This document shows, one piece after another, positions 18,254-26,723 of a DNA stretch of 64,000 nt (positions are counted from its first letter, which is position 1; each line of letters opens with the position of its first letter). A program made the position numbers and the translations under genes. The DNA lies in NCBI RefSeq assembly GCF_900240305.1, contig NZ_LT964854.1, positions 1,798,001 to 1,862,000 on the forward strand, in the 5' to 3' direction. This DNA comes from Ottowia massiliensis (GTDB lineage: Bacteria > Pseudomonadota > Gammaproteobacteria > Burkholderiales > Burkholderiaceae_C). A model generated the notes under the pieces. It did not search any database. It was not told the DNA's origin and was given only the letters and a program-made list of their open reading frames with translations.

Positions 18254-18259
18254 ATTATA
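18254..18259 (-). promoter_or_regulatory. Candidate -10 element of hemA
   Basis: A perfect TATAAT on the minus strand ends only 10 nt before the hemA ATG, so transcription from it would give an almost leaderless mRNA. No convincing -35 hexamer is visible at 17 nt, so this is tentative. Confidence 0.35.
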
Positions 18260-18374
18260 GAAATCGGGCCTTTTTCACGTGGCGCTGGTCCCGGCAGCCA
18301 GGGGCCGGCTTGAAGCGCATCAAAAACGGTCTGGCCGGGGGCGGCGGCTGGATGCGGGCTACGCCGCCGCAAAG

Positions 18375-18460
18375 CATCAAAAAGAAGAGCGAATTCAAGG
18401 CACCGCAAAAGCCGTTTGCCGCAATGAATACGGGGACCTCATGCTATCGAACAAGGAGCG
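18375..18460 (+). repeat. Family-1 interspersed repeat, copy 7 (forward)
   Basis: Starts CATCAAAAAGAAGAGCGAAT, core ACGGGGACCTCATGCTATC and ends GAACAAGGAGCG. It abuts the 3' end of the glycerophosphodiesterase gene, four bases from its stop codon. Confidence 0.85.
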
Positions 18461-18463
18461 CCA

Positions 18464-19249
18464 TCAGAAAGAGGCGCCGCCTTGCGCCGCACCGGGTTGC
18501 GCATCTGCCAGCGCCTGGCCGCGCGCCGGGCAGAACAGGTCCACGGCATCGCTCACGATGCCATCCGTGCCCAGGCTGATGAGGCGGCGGGCCTCAGCCT
18601 CGTCATTGACGGTGTAGCTCAGGCAGCGCAGGCCGAGCGCCTTGGCTTCGGCCACCAGCGCGGGCGTCCAGAGCTGGTGATTGCACACCAGCGCCACGCA
18701 TTGCAGCGCCTGCGCGGTGGCCTGCCAGCCGGGCGGCAGCGTGTCCAGCAGCAGGCCGCGCGGCAGGCGGGGCGCGGCGCGCTGGGCTGCCTGCAAGGCC
18801 GGCACGCTGAAAGACGTGAGCAGCGGCGGCACGGGCGCGTCAGCCCAGAGGGCGGCAGCGCGGGCGGCCACGGTCTGGCCGGTGATTTCGTCCTGCCCCG
18901 GCGTGGGCTTGATTTCCAGATCAAGCAAAACGCCATTGGCCAGACACCAGCGCGCCACGTTTTCCAGCGTGGGCAGCGGCTCGCCTGCGTACTGGCGCGA
19001 GTGCCAGCCGCCGGCATCAAGCTGCGCCAGCTGGCCCCAGGGCCGCTCGCCTGCCGCGCCGTGGCCGCTGGTCGTGCGCTCCAGCGTGGCGTCATGCATC
19101 AGGAAAGGCACGCCGTCTTGCGACAGCTTCACGTCGCACTCGGCCATGCGCCAGCCGTGCGCCGCGCCCAGCCGGAAGGCGGCCAGGGTGTTTTCCGGCG
19201 CCAGCTTGCCTGCGCCGCGATGGGCAATCCAGAAAGGGTAGGGCCACAT
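18464..19249 (-). CDS. ugpQ: Glycerophosphodiester phosphodiesterase, UgpQ type
   Basis: Hydrolyses glycerophosphodiesters to glycerol-3-phosphate and an alcohol. 261 residues. TIM-barrel catalytic motifs are present: IAHRGAGKLAPENT (His near 11), AECDVKLSQDGVPFLMHD (metal-binding Glu/Asp and second His) and LDLEIKPTPG. The start ATG at 19249 is preferred to a TTG four codons upstream. No signal peptide, so cytoplasmic. Last gene of the ugp cluster, supplying the product of the imported diesters. Confidence 0.88.
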   Translation of the reverse strand: MWPYPFWIAHRGAGKLAPENTLAAFRLGAAHGWRMAECDVKLSQDGVPFLMHDATLERTTSGHGAAGERPWGQLAQLDAGGWHSRQYAGEPLPTLENVARWCLANGVLLDLEIKPTPGQDEITGQTVAARAAALWADAPVPPLLTSFSVPALQAAQRAAPRLPRGLLLDTLPPGWQATAQALQCVALVCNHQLWTPALVAEAKALGLRCLSYTVNDEAEARRLISLGTDGIVSDAVDLFCPARGQALADAQPGAAQGGASF

Positions 19250-19269
19250 GGAAGAACTCAAAAGGATGT

Positions 19270-19335
19270 CGCTTCAAAAAAGAGAGCGCCCCGCGCTGAT
19301 TCCACGGGGACTTGCGGGCAATTCGGGCCTGAAGC
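19270..19335 (+). repeat. Short variant of the family-1 repeat
   Basis: TTCAAAAAAGAGAGCGCC, then GCTGATTCCACGGGGACTTG, then GGGCCTGAAGC. It has the same truncated layout as the copy at 13086 and lies between ugpC and the phosphodiesterase gene. Confidence 0.5.
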
Positions 19336-19369
19336 TGGAGCGGCTCGCAAAGAGCCGCCCAAAGCGCCC

Positions 19370-20380
19370 TCACTCCTGCACGCGCTTGCCCGTGGCTGCA
19401 TCAAACCAGTGCAGCCGGTCTTCCAGCGGCGCCAGGCGGATGGCGTCGCCCACGGCGGGCGGCGCGTCGGTTTCATTCATGCGCAGAATCGTCCACTCGC
19501 CGCCCAGATGGCCATAGATCAGGCGCTCGGCGCCCAGCATTTCCACGGTTTCCACCCTCATTTCCCAGCCATCGGGATGCAGGCGCAGGTGCTCCGGGCG
19601 GATGCCGAGAATGCGGCCCTCCGGAATGCCCTCTGCACTCTTGAGCAGATTCATGGGCGGCGATCCGATGAAGCTGGCCACGAAGGTGCTGGCCGGATGG
19701 TGATACACCTCTTCGGGCGTGCCGAACTGCTCCATGCGGCCCGCGTTCATCACGATCATGCGTTGCGCCAGCGTCATGGCTTCCACCTGGTCATGGGTGA
19801 CGAACAGGCTGGTGATGCCCAGCTCGCGGTGCAGTTTTTCGATTTCCAGCCGCGTTTGCGCGCGCAGCTTGGCATCCAGGTTCGACAGCGGCTCGTCAAA
19901 CAGAAACACCTTGGGCTGGCGCACGATGGCGCGGCCCATGGCCACGCGCTGGCGCTGCCCGCCCGAGAGCTGGCGCGGCGTGCGCTCCAGCAAGTGCCCC
20001 AGCTCCAAAATAGCGGCGGCCTTGTCCACGCGGGCGCGAATTTCCTCTTTGGGCACCTTGGCAATTTTCAGGCCGTAAGCCATGTTTTCAAAAACGCTCA
20101 TGTGCGGATACAGCGCGTAATTTTGAAAAACCATCGCAATATCCCGCTGCGCCGGCTCCAGTTGATTGACGACGCGCCCGCCAATTGAAATCGTGCCCTC
20201 GCTGATTTCTTCCAGCCCCGCCACCATGCGCAGCAGCGTGGATTTGCCGCAGCCGGAAGGGCCGACGATGACGATGAATTCGCCATCGGCAATATCGGCA
20301 TTCACGCCATGAATCACCTGATTGGCCTTGGGGCCTGCGCCATAGCGCTTGATGACGTTTTTGAATTCGATGGATGCCAT
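19370..20380 (-). CDS. ugpC: sn-glycerol-3-phosphate ABC importer, ATPase
   Basis: 336-residue MalK-type ATPase: Walker A GPSGCGKST near residue 37, signature LSGGQRQR near 135, Walker B VFLFDEP, and a C-terminal TOBE regulatory domain (GIRPEHLRLHPDG). Works at the inner membrane with UgpA and UgpE. Lies 76 nt after ugpE. Substrate is inferred from the complete ugpB-A-E-C order plus the phosphodiesterase. Confidence 0.92.
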   Translation of the reverse strand: MASIEFKNVIKRYGAGPKANQVIHGVNADIADGEFIVIVGPSGCGKSTLLRMVAGLEEISEGTISIGGRVVNQLEPAQRDIAMVFQNYALYPHMSVFENMAYGLKIAKVPKEEIRARVDKAAAILELGHLLERTPRQLSGGQRQRVAMGRAIVRQPKVFLFDEPLSNLDAKLRAQTRLEIEKLHRELGITSLFVTHDQVEAMTLAQRMIVMNAGRMEQFGTPEEVYHHPASTFVASFIGSPPMNLLKSAEGIPEGRILGIRPEHLRLHPDGWEMRVETVEMLGAERLIYGHLGGEWTILRMNETDAPPAVGDAIRLAPLEDRLHWFDAATGKRVQE

Positions 20381-20456
20381 TTTCTGTTTTGCTTCGGGGC
20401 AGAGGTGTGGGTATTGAGGGCCAATGGCTGATTCATTCGCGCGCCGGGAGCGCAAA

Positions 20457-21314
20457 TCATTTTTCGGAATCCACCAGCCCCTTGACGAACCAGCGTTGCA
20501 TCAGAATGACCACCAGCGCGGGCGGCAGCATGGCGAGCATGGCCGTGGCCATGACGGCATTCCATTCGGTATAGGCATCGCCGCCGGTAATCATGCTTTT
20601 GATGCCCATCACCACGGGATACATGTCGCTGCTGGTGGTGACCAGCAGGGGCCACAAATATTGATTCCAGCCGTAAATGAACTGAATGACGAACAGCGCG
20701 GCAATGCTGGTTTTTGAAAGGGGCAGCAAAATGTCCTTGAAAAAACGCATGGGGCCTGCGCCGTCAATGCGGGCGGCCTCAATTAATTCGTCGGGCACCG
20801 TGAGAAAAAACTGGCGAAACAAGAATGTGGCCGTGGCCGAGGCGATCAGCGGCACCGTCAGGCCCGCATAACTGTTGAGCAGGCCCAGATCGGAAACTAC
20901 CTTGTAGGTGGGCAATATGCGCACTTCCACCGGCAGCATGAGCGTGATGAAAATCGCCCAGAAAACCAGCCCGCGCAGCGGAAAGCGGAAATAGACGATG
21001 GCAAAGGCCGACAGCAGCGAAATGATGATTTTGCCAATGGCAATCACCAGCGCGCTGACCAGGCTCACCCACATCATGGGCCAGACAGGCTCGATTTTTG
21101 TGCCGTAGCCGCTGACGCCGCCAAACAGCGCCAGGCGGTAGCTTTCCAGCATGTTGCCGCCCGGCGCGAGCGACATGGGCACGTTTTGCACGATGGCCTC
21201 TGCTGTCTGGGTGGAGGCCACGAAGGTGATATAGACCGGCAGGGCGATGATGAGCACGCCCAGCACCAGCACAAGGTGCGACAGCAGCGTGGCGGCGGGA
21301 CGGTTTTCAACCAT
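20457..21314 (-). CDS. ugpE: sn-glycerol-3-phosphate ABC importer, permease UgpE
   Basis: 285 residues, six predicted membrane helices. The MalG-type EAA loop is visible as ELIEAARIDGAGPMRFF near residue 190, the contact point for UgpC. The N-terminus LSHLVLVLGVLIIALPVYITF is a membrane segment. Spacing to ugpA is 61 nt. Confidence 0.93.
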   Translation of the reverse strand: MVENRPAATLLSHLVLVLGVLIIALPVYITFVASTQTAEAIVQNVPMSLAPGGNMLESYRLALFGGVSGYGTKIEPVWPMMWVSLVSALVIAIGKIIISLLSAFAIVYFRFPLRGLVFWAIFITLMLPVEVRILPTYKVVSDLGLLNSYAGLTVPLIASATATFLFRQFFLTVPDELIEAARIDGAGPMRFFKDILLPLSKTSIAALFVIQFIYGWNQYLWPLLVTTSSDMYPVVMGIKSMITGGDAYTEWNAVMATAMLAMLPPALVVILMQRWFVKGLVDSEK

Positions 21315-21375
21315 TTTCTTTTTTCAGTTCTTTTGATGGTGTCTGGCGACGGTTCATGTGGGCGGCCACCACGTT

Positions 21376-22260
21376 TTATTGATATTGCACGCGCTTTTCG
21401 ATAAAGCGGAACTGGAAAATGGTCAGCGCCACGACCATGATCATCAATACCACCGATTGCGCCGCCGATCCGCCCAGATCGAGCGCCTTGAAGCCATCGT
21501 GATAAACCTTGTAAACCAGAATGGATGTGTCCTGGCCCGGCCCGCCTTGCGTGGCGGCATCGACAATGCCGAAAGTGTCGAAAAAGGCATAAACCACGTT
21601 CATGACCAGCAAAAAGAAAGTGGTGGGCGAAAGCAGCGGAAATTGCACCGACCAAAAACGCCGCCACGGCCCCGCGCCGTCAATGGCCGCCGCCTCGATC
21701 AGGGATTTGGGAATGGATTGCAGGCCGGCCAGAAAAAACAGGAAGTTGTAGGAAATCTGTTTCCACACCGCCGCCATCACGATCAGCGCCATGGCGTGGC
21801 CGCTGTTCATCAGGTGATTCCAGTCCAGCCCGGCGGCCCGCAGCCAATAGCTGACCATGCCGATGGACGGCGCGAACATGAAGAGCCACAAAACCCCGGC
21901 CACGGCGGGCGCCACCGCGTAAGGCCAGATGAGCAGAGTTTTGTAGATGGCCGCGCCCTTGACCACCCGGTCGGCCATCACGGCCAGCATGAGCGAGAGC
22001 GCCAGCCCCAGCGCCGCCACGAGCGCTGAAAACAGCAGGGTGATTTTGAAAGAGGCCAGGTACGAGGCGTCTTGCCAGAGGTGGCGGAAGTTTTCCAGGC
22101 CCACGAATTCGACGCTGGCGCCGAAAGCGTCTTCCTGCTGCACGCTTTGCAAAAGCGCCTGCCCGGCGGGCCAGAAAAAGAAAATGATGACGATGGCCAG
22201 CTGCGGCGCAACCAGCAGCCAGGGCAGCCAGGTGGAGCGGAAAACAACGCGCTTTTCCAT
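21376..22260 (-). CDS. ugpA: sn-glycerol-3-phosphate ABC importer, permease UgpA
   Basis: 294 residues, six predicted helices, starting MEKRVVFRSTWLPWLLVAPQ. The EAA loop SLIEAAAIDGAGPWRRFW near residue 205 is the ATPase contact. The start at 22260 is chosen because the upstream extension is GC-rich and unlike the family. A 251-nt spacer separates it from ugpB. Confidence 0.93.
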   Translation of the reverse strand: MEKRVVFRSTWLPWLLVAPQLAIVIIFFFWPAGQALLQSVQQEDAFGASVEFVGLENFRHLWQDASYLASFKITLLFSALVAALGLALSLMLAVMADRVVKGAAIYKTLLIWPYAVAPAVAGVLWLFMFAPSIGMVSYWLRAAGLDWNHLMNSGHAMALIVMAAVWKQISYNFLFFLAGLQSIPKSLIEAAAIDGAGPWRRFWSVQFPLLSPTTFFLLVMNVVYAFFDTFGIVDAATQGGPGQDTSILVYKVYHDGFKALDLGGSAAQSVVLMIMVVALTIFQFRFIEKRVQYQ

Positions 22261-22511
22261 GTAAATGAAGCAGGTTTTTTTTGTTGCCTGTGTAACTGGC
22301 TGGCGGCCAGCCCAAACCGCGCATTCTATGCGGGGCATGCGTGGCACGGGGCCGCCGCGCGGCCCGCGCAAAGAAGGCCCGGAAGGCACAGCGGCAGGCG
22401 GCGCAATCCTGGCGGGGCCGCTCTGGAGAGACGCGAAAAACGGGCGGCCCTGCGTTCAGGGCGGCCCCGCGTTCACTCTCGCCGGGGCGGCGCGCGGGGC
22501 GCTTCAGGCCC

Positions 22512-23831
22512 TCACTTGTGTGCTTTCTGGAAGCGCTCCAGCTGCTCGTTGCCGCGCTTGACGACGGCGTCCAGCGCCTGCTTCGGGCTTTGCTTGCCGC
22601 TCCACACGCCTTCCAGCTCCTCATCGACGATGGTGCGAATCTGCACGAAGTTGCCCAGGCGGATGCCGCGCGACTTGTCGGTGGTCTGGCGAATCATCTG
22701 CTGCACGGCCACATCGGTGCCGGGGTTTTCCTTGTAAAAGCCCGATTTCTCCGTCAGTTCATAGGCGGCGATGGTCACGGGCAGGTAGCCCGTGCGCTGG
22801 TGGCTCCTGGCCGCCACTTCAGGCTGCGCGAGGAAGGCGAAGAACTTGCCCACGCCCTTGTATTCGTCAGCCTTCTTGCCGCCCATCACCCACAGGCTGG
22901 CGCCGCCAATCACGGTGTTCTGCGGCGCGCCTTGCACGTCGGGGTAGTAGGGCAGGGTGCTGATGCCGCTGGCGAATTTGGCGTTGCGCTTGACGTTGGC
23001 GTATAGGCCCGAGGAGCCGGTGGTCATGGCGCATTCGCCCGAGACGAAGGTGGCGTCGGCCAGATTGCCCCGGCCCTTGTAGATCAGCAGGCCGTCCTTG
23101 GCCATGTCAGCCAGGTTTTCAATGTGGCGCAGATGCACCGGCGAGTCCACGGCCATGCGTGCGCCCGTGCCGCCAAAGCCGTTGTTTTCCGTGGCAAAGA
23201 GCACGTTGTGCCAGGCCGAAAAGCTCTCCAGCTGCGTCCAGCTCACCCAGCTGGTGGTCAGGGGGCACTTGTGACCGGCGGCCTTGAGCTTTTGCGCGGC
23301 CTCCTTCACTTCGGGCCAGGTTTTGGGCGGCTTGTCAGCGTCCAGCCCGGCGGCCTTGAAGGCGTCCTTGTTGTAGAAGAAAACGGTGGTGGAGCTGTTG
23401 AAGGGAAAGCTCAGCATCTGCCCATTGGGCGCGGTGTAGTAGCCGGCCACGGCGGGCACGTAGGCTTTGGGGTCGAAGGCCAGGCCCGCTTCTTTCATGA
23501 CCTCGGCCACGGGCTTGATGGCGCCCTTGCTGGCCATCATGGTGGCCGTGCCCACTTCAAACACCTGAAGAATGTGCGGCGCGTTGCCCGAGCGGAAGGC
23601 GGCAATGGCGGCCGTCATCGACTCGCCGTACTGCCCTTTGTAGGTGGGCGTCACGCGGTATTCCTGCTGGCTTTCGTTGAACTCCTTGGCCAGGTCATTG
23701 ACCCACTCGCCCAAAGCGCCTGACATGGAATGCCACCACTGGATTTCCGTCTGCGCATGGGCGGGCAGCGCGCAGGCAGCGCCCAGCGCCAGGGCGACGG
23801 CATGGAATTTGGCGCGGAAATGCAAGGACAT
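22512..23831 (-). CDS. ugpB: sn-glycerol-3-phosphate-binding periplasmic protein
   Basis: 439 residues. A signal peptide ending LPAHA is followed by mature QTEIQWWHSMSGALGEWVN, the typical start of UgpB. Binds glycerol-3-phosphate or glycerophosphodiesters in the periplasm and delivers them to UgpAE. First gene of the operon. In E. coli the system is under PhoB; no pho box could be identified by eye. The spacer after it holds GC-rich hairpins, which could lower expression of the permease genes relative to the binding protein. Confidence 0.93.
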   Translation of the reverse strand: MSLHFRAKFHAVALALGAACALPAHAQTEIQWWHSMSGALGEWVNDLAKEFNESQQEYRVTPTYKGQYGESMTAAIAAFRSGNAPHILQVFEVGTATMMASKGAIKPVAEVMKEAGLAFDPKAYVPAVAGYYTAPNGQMLSFPFNSSTTVFFYNKDAFKAAGLDADKPPKTWPEVKEAAQKLKAAGHKCPLTTSWVSWTQLESFSAWHNVLFATENNGFGGTGARMAVDSPVHLRHIENLADMAKDGLLIYKGRGNLADATFVSGECAMTTGSSGLYANVKRNAKFASGISTLPYYPDVQGAPQNTVIGGASLWVMGGKKADEYKGVGKFFAFLAQPEVAARSHQRTGYLPVTIAAYELTEKSGFYKENPGTDVAVQQMIRQTTDKSRGIRLGNFVQIRTIVDEELEGVWSGKQSPKQALDAVVKRGNEQLERFQKAHK

Positions 23832-24278
23832 GAACAAAGTCTCCGGTTGAAGTGAAAAAGCGCAACAGGGCAGGCCAAGCTGCCCGGAAACGGGTTCCAA
23901 AGCGGAAATATGTCACAGCCCGTTGCAGCAAGAGCACGGATTGTCACGCAATGCGCGAAGGCGCGGCACGCGCCGCGCGCCATCTCTGCGCGCGTACATG
24001 CCCCAAGCGATTTCGCCGCGCTCGCAGGCGGGCTGCTGGCGCAGCTGGCGCATGGGCTGGCGCTTCCTGGCCGTCCCATTCCGTCAGGCGGCATCATCAA
24101 AAACAGAAGCGAAATCAAGGGGGTAGGAAATGCCGTTTAGCGCAGTATCCACTAGGACACCATGCTACGAATAGAGTAGCTAAACAAGCGGCTGAAATAG
24201 CGTATCGCGCCCAGCAACCGGCTCATCGCGGCCGCGTTGTTCGCGCCTTGTTGCACGCCTACAGGCCATGAACGGGCT
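23832..24278. other. Intergenic region between ugpB and the SGNH hydrolase gene
   Basis: About 450 nt without a supportable gene. It holds one family-1 repeat (24095-24183) and the promoter region of ugpB, in which no clear hexamers or pho box were found. Confidence 0.5.
24095..24183 (+). repeat. Family-1 interspersed repeat, copy 8 (forward)
   Basis: Starts CATCAAAAACAGAAGCGAAA, core ATCCACTAGGACACCATGCT, right end ACGAATAGAGTAGCTAA, so the second GGAGC is diverged. Confidence 0.85.
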
Positions 24279-25472
24279 TCAGCCCGCCAGACGCGCCAGG
24301 CTGTCAGCCAGCTGGCGGGCGGCGCGGGCGTAGCCAGCGGGGGTGAAATGCACGCCGTCGGGGGCCATCAGGCCCTCGGCCTGCCAGCGGCGCGCCGTGC
24401 AGGGGCCGCCCATTGCGTCTTGCCAGGGCCACCAGGCGGCCTGGGCGGCCTGCGCCTGGCGGCGCTGCATGCGCTGCGCCAGGCCCAGCCACAGGGGGCG
24501 GCCGCAGTCGCCCTCTGTCTCTGCCTCTGTCTGGAGCGCGCCGGGGCGCAGCGCGTCAGGCGCGCCCAGCAGGAGCAGACCCGCGCGGGGGAGGGCGCGG
24601 CGGGCGGCGTCCAGCACCCGCGCCCAGGCGGCTTCAGCGCGGGCCGGGTCGGGGCGCGGATCAAAAGCCTCATTCGTGCCAAAGGCGAAGATGAGCAAAT
24701 CAGCCCGCATGGCCAGCAAATCTTGCGGCCAGCCGCTCCGCCAGCGTTCGGTGTGGGTGATTTGCGCGCCGTTCAAACCCAGCGCCGAGACGGTGACGCC
24801 CGCGCCGCCGTTTTCAAAACCCATGGGGCCGAGTTCCCACACATCGCCCGCCTGGGCCGTGATGCGCAGCGGCGGCTCAGCCCGAAAGGCCATAGCGCGC
24901 CAGCCCTGGCCATGCGGCGCTTCAGGCGCTTCGGCATGCGCCAGGCCCTGCGCATCCTCAAACCGCAGCGGGCCGCTGGCGCGCGCGGGCCGCGCCAGCG
25001 CCGTCACGCGCTGCGGCCCTGCGTAGCCTGCTGCGGGCGTGAGCAGCAAACGCCCCCCGCCAGGCTCCGAGCGCGCCAGCACGCCGCCCAGAGGAAAGCC
25101 GCTGCCTTCCTGCCGCGCCGTCAGCACGCGCCAGCCGCTGGCGGCGCATTGCATGACGGCGGCCCGCTGCCCCGCCACGGCAACGGGCCAGACCCAGCCC
25201 GCCCCCGCGTTGCCCCACCGCTCTTGCAGCGCGGCGCGCAGCCCGCCCGTGAAAAAGTCGCCCGCCGTATGCGAATCGCCAATTTGCACAATGCGAAAAA
25301 CCTCGGCGCGCCCTTGGCGCAGGCTGCGCAGCTTGTCGATCCACGGCTGGCGCGCGGGGCCAAAGTTTTCCAGCCAGTCGCGGCGATCAGGCGCGGCGGA
25401 AGCGGCAGGCTGTGCAGCCACGGGCGGCAGGCACGCAAACGCAGCCCAGCTGATGACATGGCGGCGGTTCAT
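24279..25472 (-). CDS. Exported SGNH/GDSL-family hydrolase
   Basis: 397 residues with a short signal-like N-terminus (MNRRHVISWAAFACLPPVAA). The SGNH esterase blocks are clear: block I IVQIGDSHTAGDF near residue 63 (Ser nucleophile), block III FAFGTNEAFD near 260, and block V DGVHFTPAGY near 375 with the catalytic Asp and His. The large insertion between blocks I and III and the periplasmic location resemble proteins that trim acetyl groups from cell-wall or surface polysaccharides, but the substrate cannot be told. It stands alone. Confidence 0.75.
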   Translation of the reverse strand: MNRRHVISWAAFACLPPVAAQPAASAAPDRRDWLENFGPARQPWIDKLRSLRQGRAEVFRIVQIGDSHTAGDFFTGGLRAALQERWGNAGAGWVWPVAVAGQRAAVMQCAASGWRVLTARQEGSGFPLGGVLARSEPGGGRLLLTPAAGYAGPQRVTALARPARASGPLRFEDAQGLAHAEAPEAPHGQGWRAMAFRAEPPLRITAQAGDVWELGPMGFENGGAGVTVSALGLNGAQITHTERWRSGWPQDLLAMRADLLIFAFGTNEAFDPRPDPARAEAAWARVLDAARRALPRAGLLLLGAPDALRPGALQTEAETEGDCGRPLWLGLAQRMQRRQAQAAQAAWWPWQDAMGGPCTARRWQAEGLMAPDGVHFTPAGYARAARQLADSLARLAG

Positions 25473-25817
25473 GACCCGGCCCGCATCTCGCCCGAAACTG
25501 GCCGCCCAAGTGGATGAAACGCTTGCAAACCCTGTGTCATGAGCGCTGCTTTTGAGACGGATGGCTTTTGGAAATCCGGTGACAGCGCTTCACCAAGTTG
25601 CTGCGGCCTGAAGATCGGGCGCTTTCGCACCAAGCCCTATACGCTCAAAATTCATGGCAAGGCCGGGCGGTTCATTCAGGCTTTGCACGGGCAATGGGCC
25701 TATGCGTATCGCTATCGCGCTTCAGGCCGTCGCACTGATGAGCTGGCGTCGTGGATGCAGCCCTGCGACTTCCAGCGCCCTCACGCAGCTACCAAACACA
25801 AGCCTTCCCCGGCCCCG
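25473..25817. other. Intergenic stretch with an unsupported open frame
   Basis: 345 nt. The + strand has an open frame from 25539 that runs into the opposite ankyrin gene; its product resembles nothing I recognise and there is no good ribosome-binding site. It may be a gene remnant. Confidence 0.35.
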
Positions 25818-26582
25818 CTAACGCGAGGCATGGTCTTCCACGGCGATGCCGCGCTCGCGCAACCAGCCCCGCACCTTCTCGCGCTGGGCCTTGGCGCTGG
25901 CCATCAGCAGGTTTTCAGGCGTGTTGAAAAACGCGTACTGGAACGTGTAGCCCCAGCGATCTGTGGCGCGCGGATCCACGCCCAGTTCAAGAAACCGCAG
26001 CACATCGCCATAACTGTTGATGGAAGCGGCCTTGTGCACCAGCGTTTCATCATTGTTATTGCGCACATGAATATTCGCGCCCGCATCGAGCAAAAGGCGC
26101 ACATTGGCTTCGGTATTGGGGCCTAAAGCAGCAAACAGCGGCGTTTCTCCCAATTTGTTTTTCCCTTCGGTGGAAGCGCCGCGTTTGAGCATGGTTTTGA
26201 GCCAGTAACTGTCTTCCAGTATGGCTGCCATATGCATGGGCGTATCACGCGCCTGCCCCAGATGGCTGGGGGAAGCGCCCAGCTCCAGCAAATTGTCAAA
26301 GGCCGTCCGGTTGCCTTCTTTCATGGCCACGCCCAGCAAAGACATTTCGCGTGCATTGAGGCTATCGGGATCGGCGCCACCGGCAATCAGCTCACGCGCG
26401 CGGGCCATATCGCCACCGGCCGCCGCCGCATAAAGAGCCGCAGCCTTGGGAGAGCCGAAATTTTCAGAGTTCATTTGAGTTCCTTGCTGGCCACAGGCGG
26501 CTGTCGCCAGGATGATTGAAAAAAACAATGCCAGTAATGCTGGCAAACGCCTGGAAAAATGGATGAAAGGGGTTTGCGGCAT
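25818..26582 (-). CDS. Ankyrin-repeat lipoprotein, probable immunity protein to the adjacent lipase
   Basis: 254 residues. The N-terminus (LLALFFSIILATAAC) is a lipoprotein signal with lipobox ATAAC, so the protein is anchored in the periplasm. Four or five ankyrin repeats follow (for example ARELIAGGADPDSLNAREMS, LLLDAGANIHVRNNNDETLV). It lies downstream of the lipase-effector gene on the same strand, 141 nt away. Periplasmic ankyrin lipoproteins are known partners of secreted lipase effectors, which is why I infer an immunity role; this is not proven by sequence alone. A terminator lies between the two genes. Confidence 0.7.
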   Translation of the reverse strand: MPQTPFIHFSRRLPALLALFFSIILATAACGQQGTQMNSENFGSPKAAALYAAAAGGDMARARELIAGGADPDSLNAREMSLLGVAMKEGNRTAFDNLLELGASPSHLGQARDTPMHMAAILEDSYWLKTMLKRGASTEGKNKLGETPLFAALGPNTEANVRLLLDAGANIHVRNNNDETLVHKAASINSYGDVLRFLELGVDPRATDRWGYTFQYAFFNTPENLLMASAKAQREKVRGWLRERGIAVEDHASR

Positions 26583-26643
26583 AGGGGTGCCCCGTCACGT
26601 CAGCATTGAAGCGGCCATGGAGAGTCAACGCTCCGATAAAGAC

Positions 26644-26672
26644 AAAAACGCCCGGCGTTTCCGGCGGGCGTT
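26644..26672 (-). terminator. Terminator between the lipase gene and its ankyrin neighbour
   Basis: On the minus strand AACGCCCG and CGGGCGTT pair around a ten-base loop, followed by TTT and a G. It would end most lipase transcripts before the ankyrin gene. Confidence 0.7.
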
Positions 26673-26723
26673 GATGATGACACAGGTGATCAAAAAACCG
26701 GCTTTTCTCTTTGAACGGATTGC

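Noticed and set aside
25539..26126. Plus-strand 195-residue open frame
   Set aside because: It overlaps the ankyrin gene in antisense, has no ribosome-binding site and no recognisable family.
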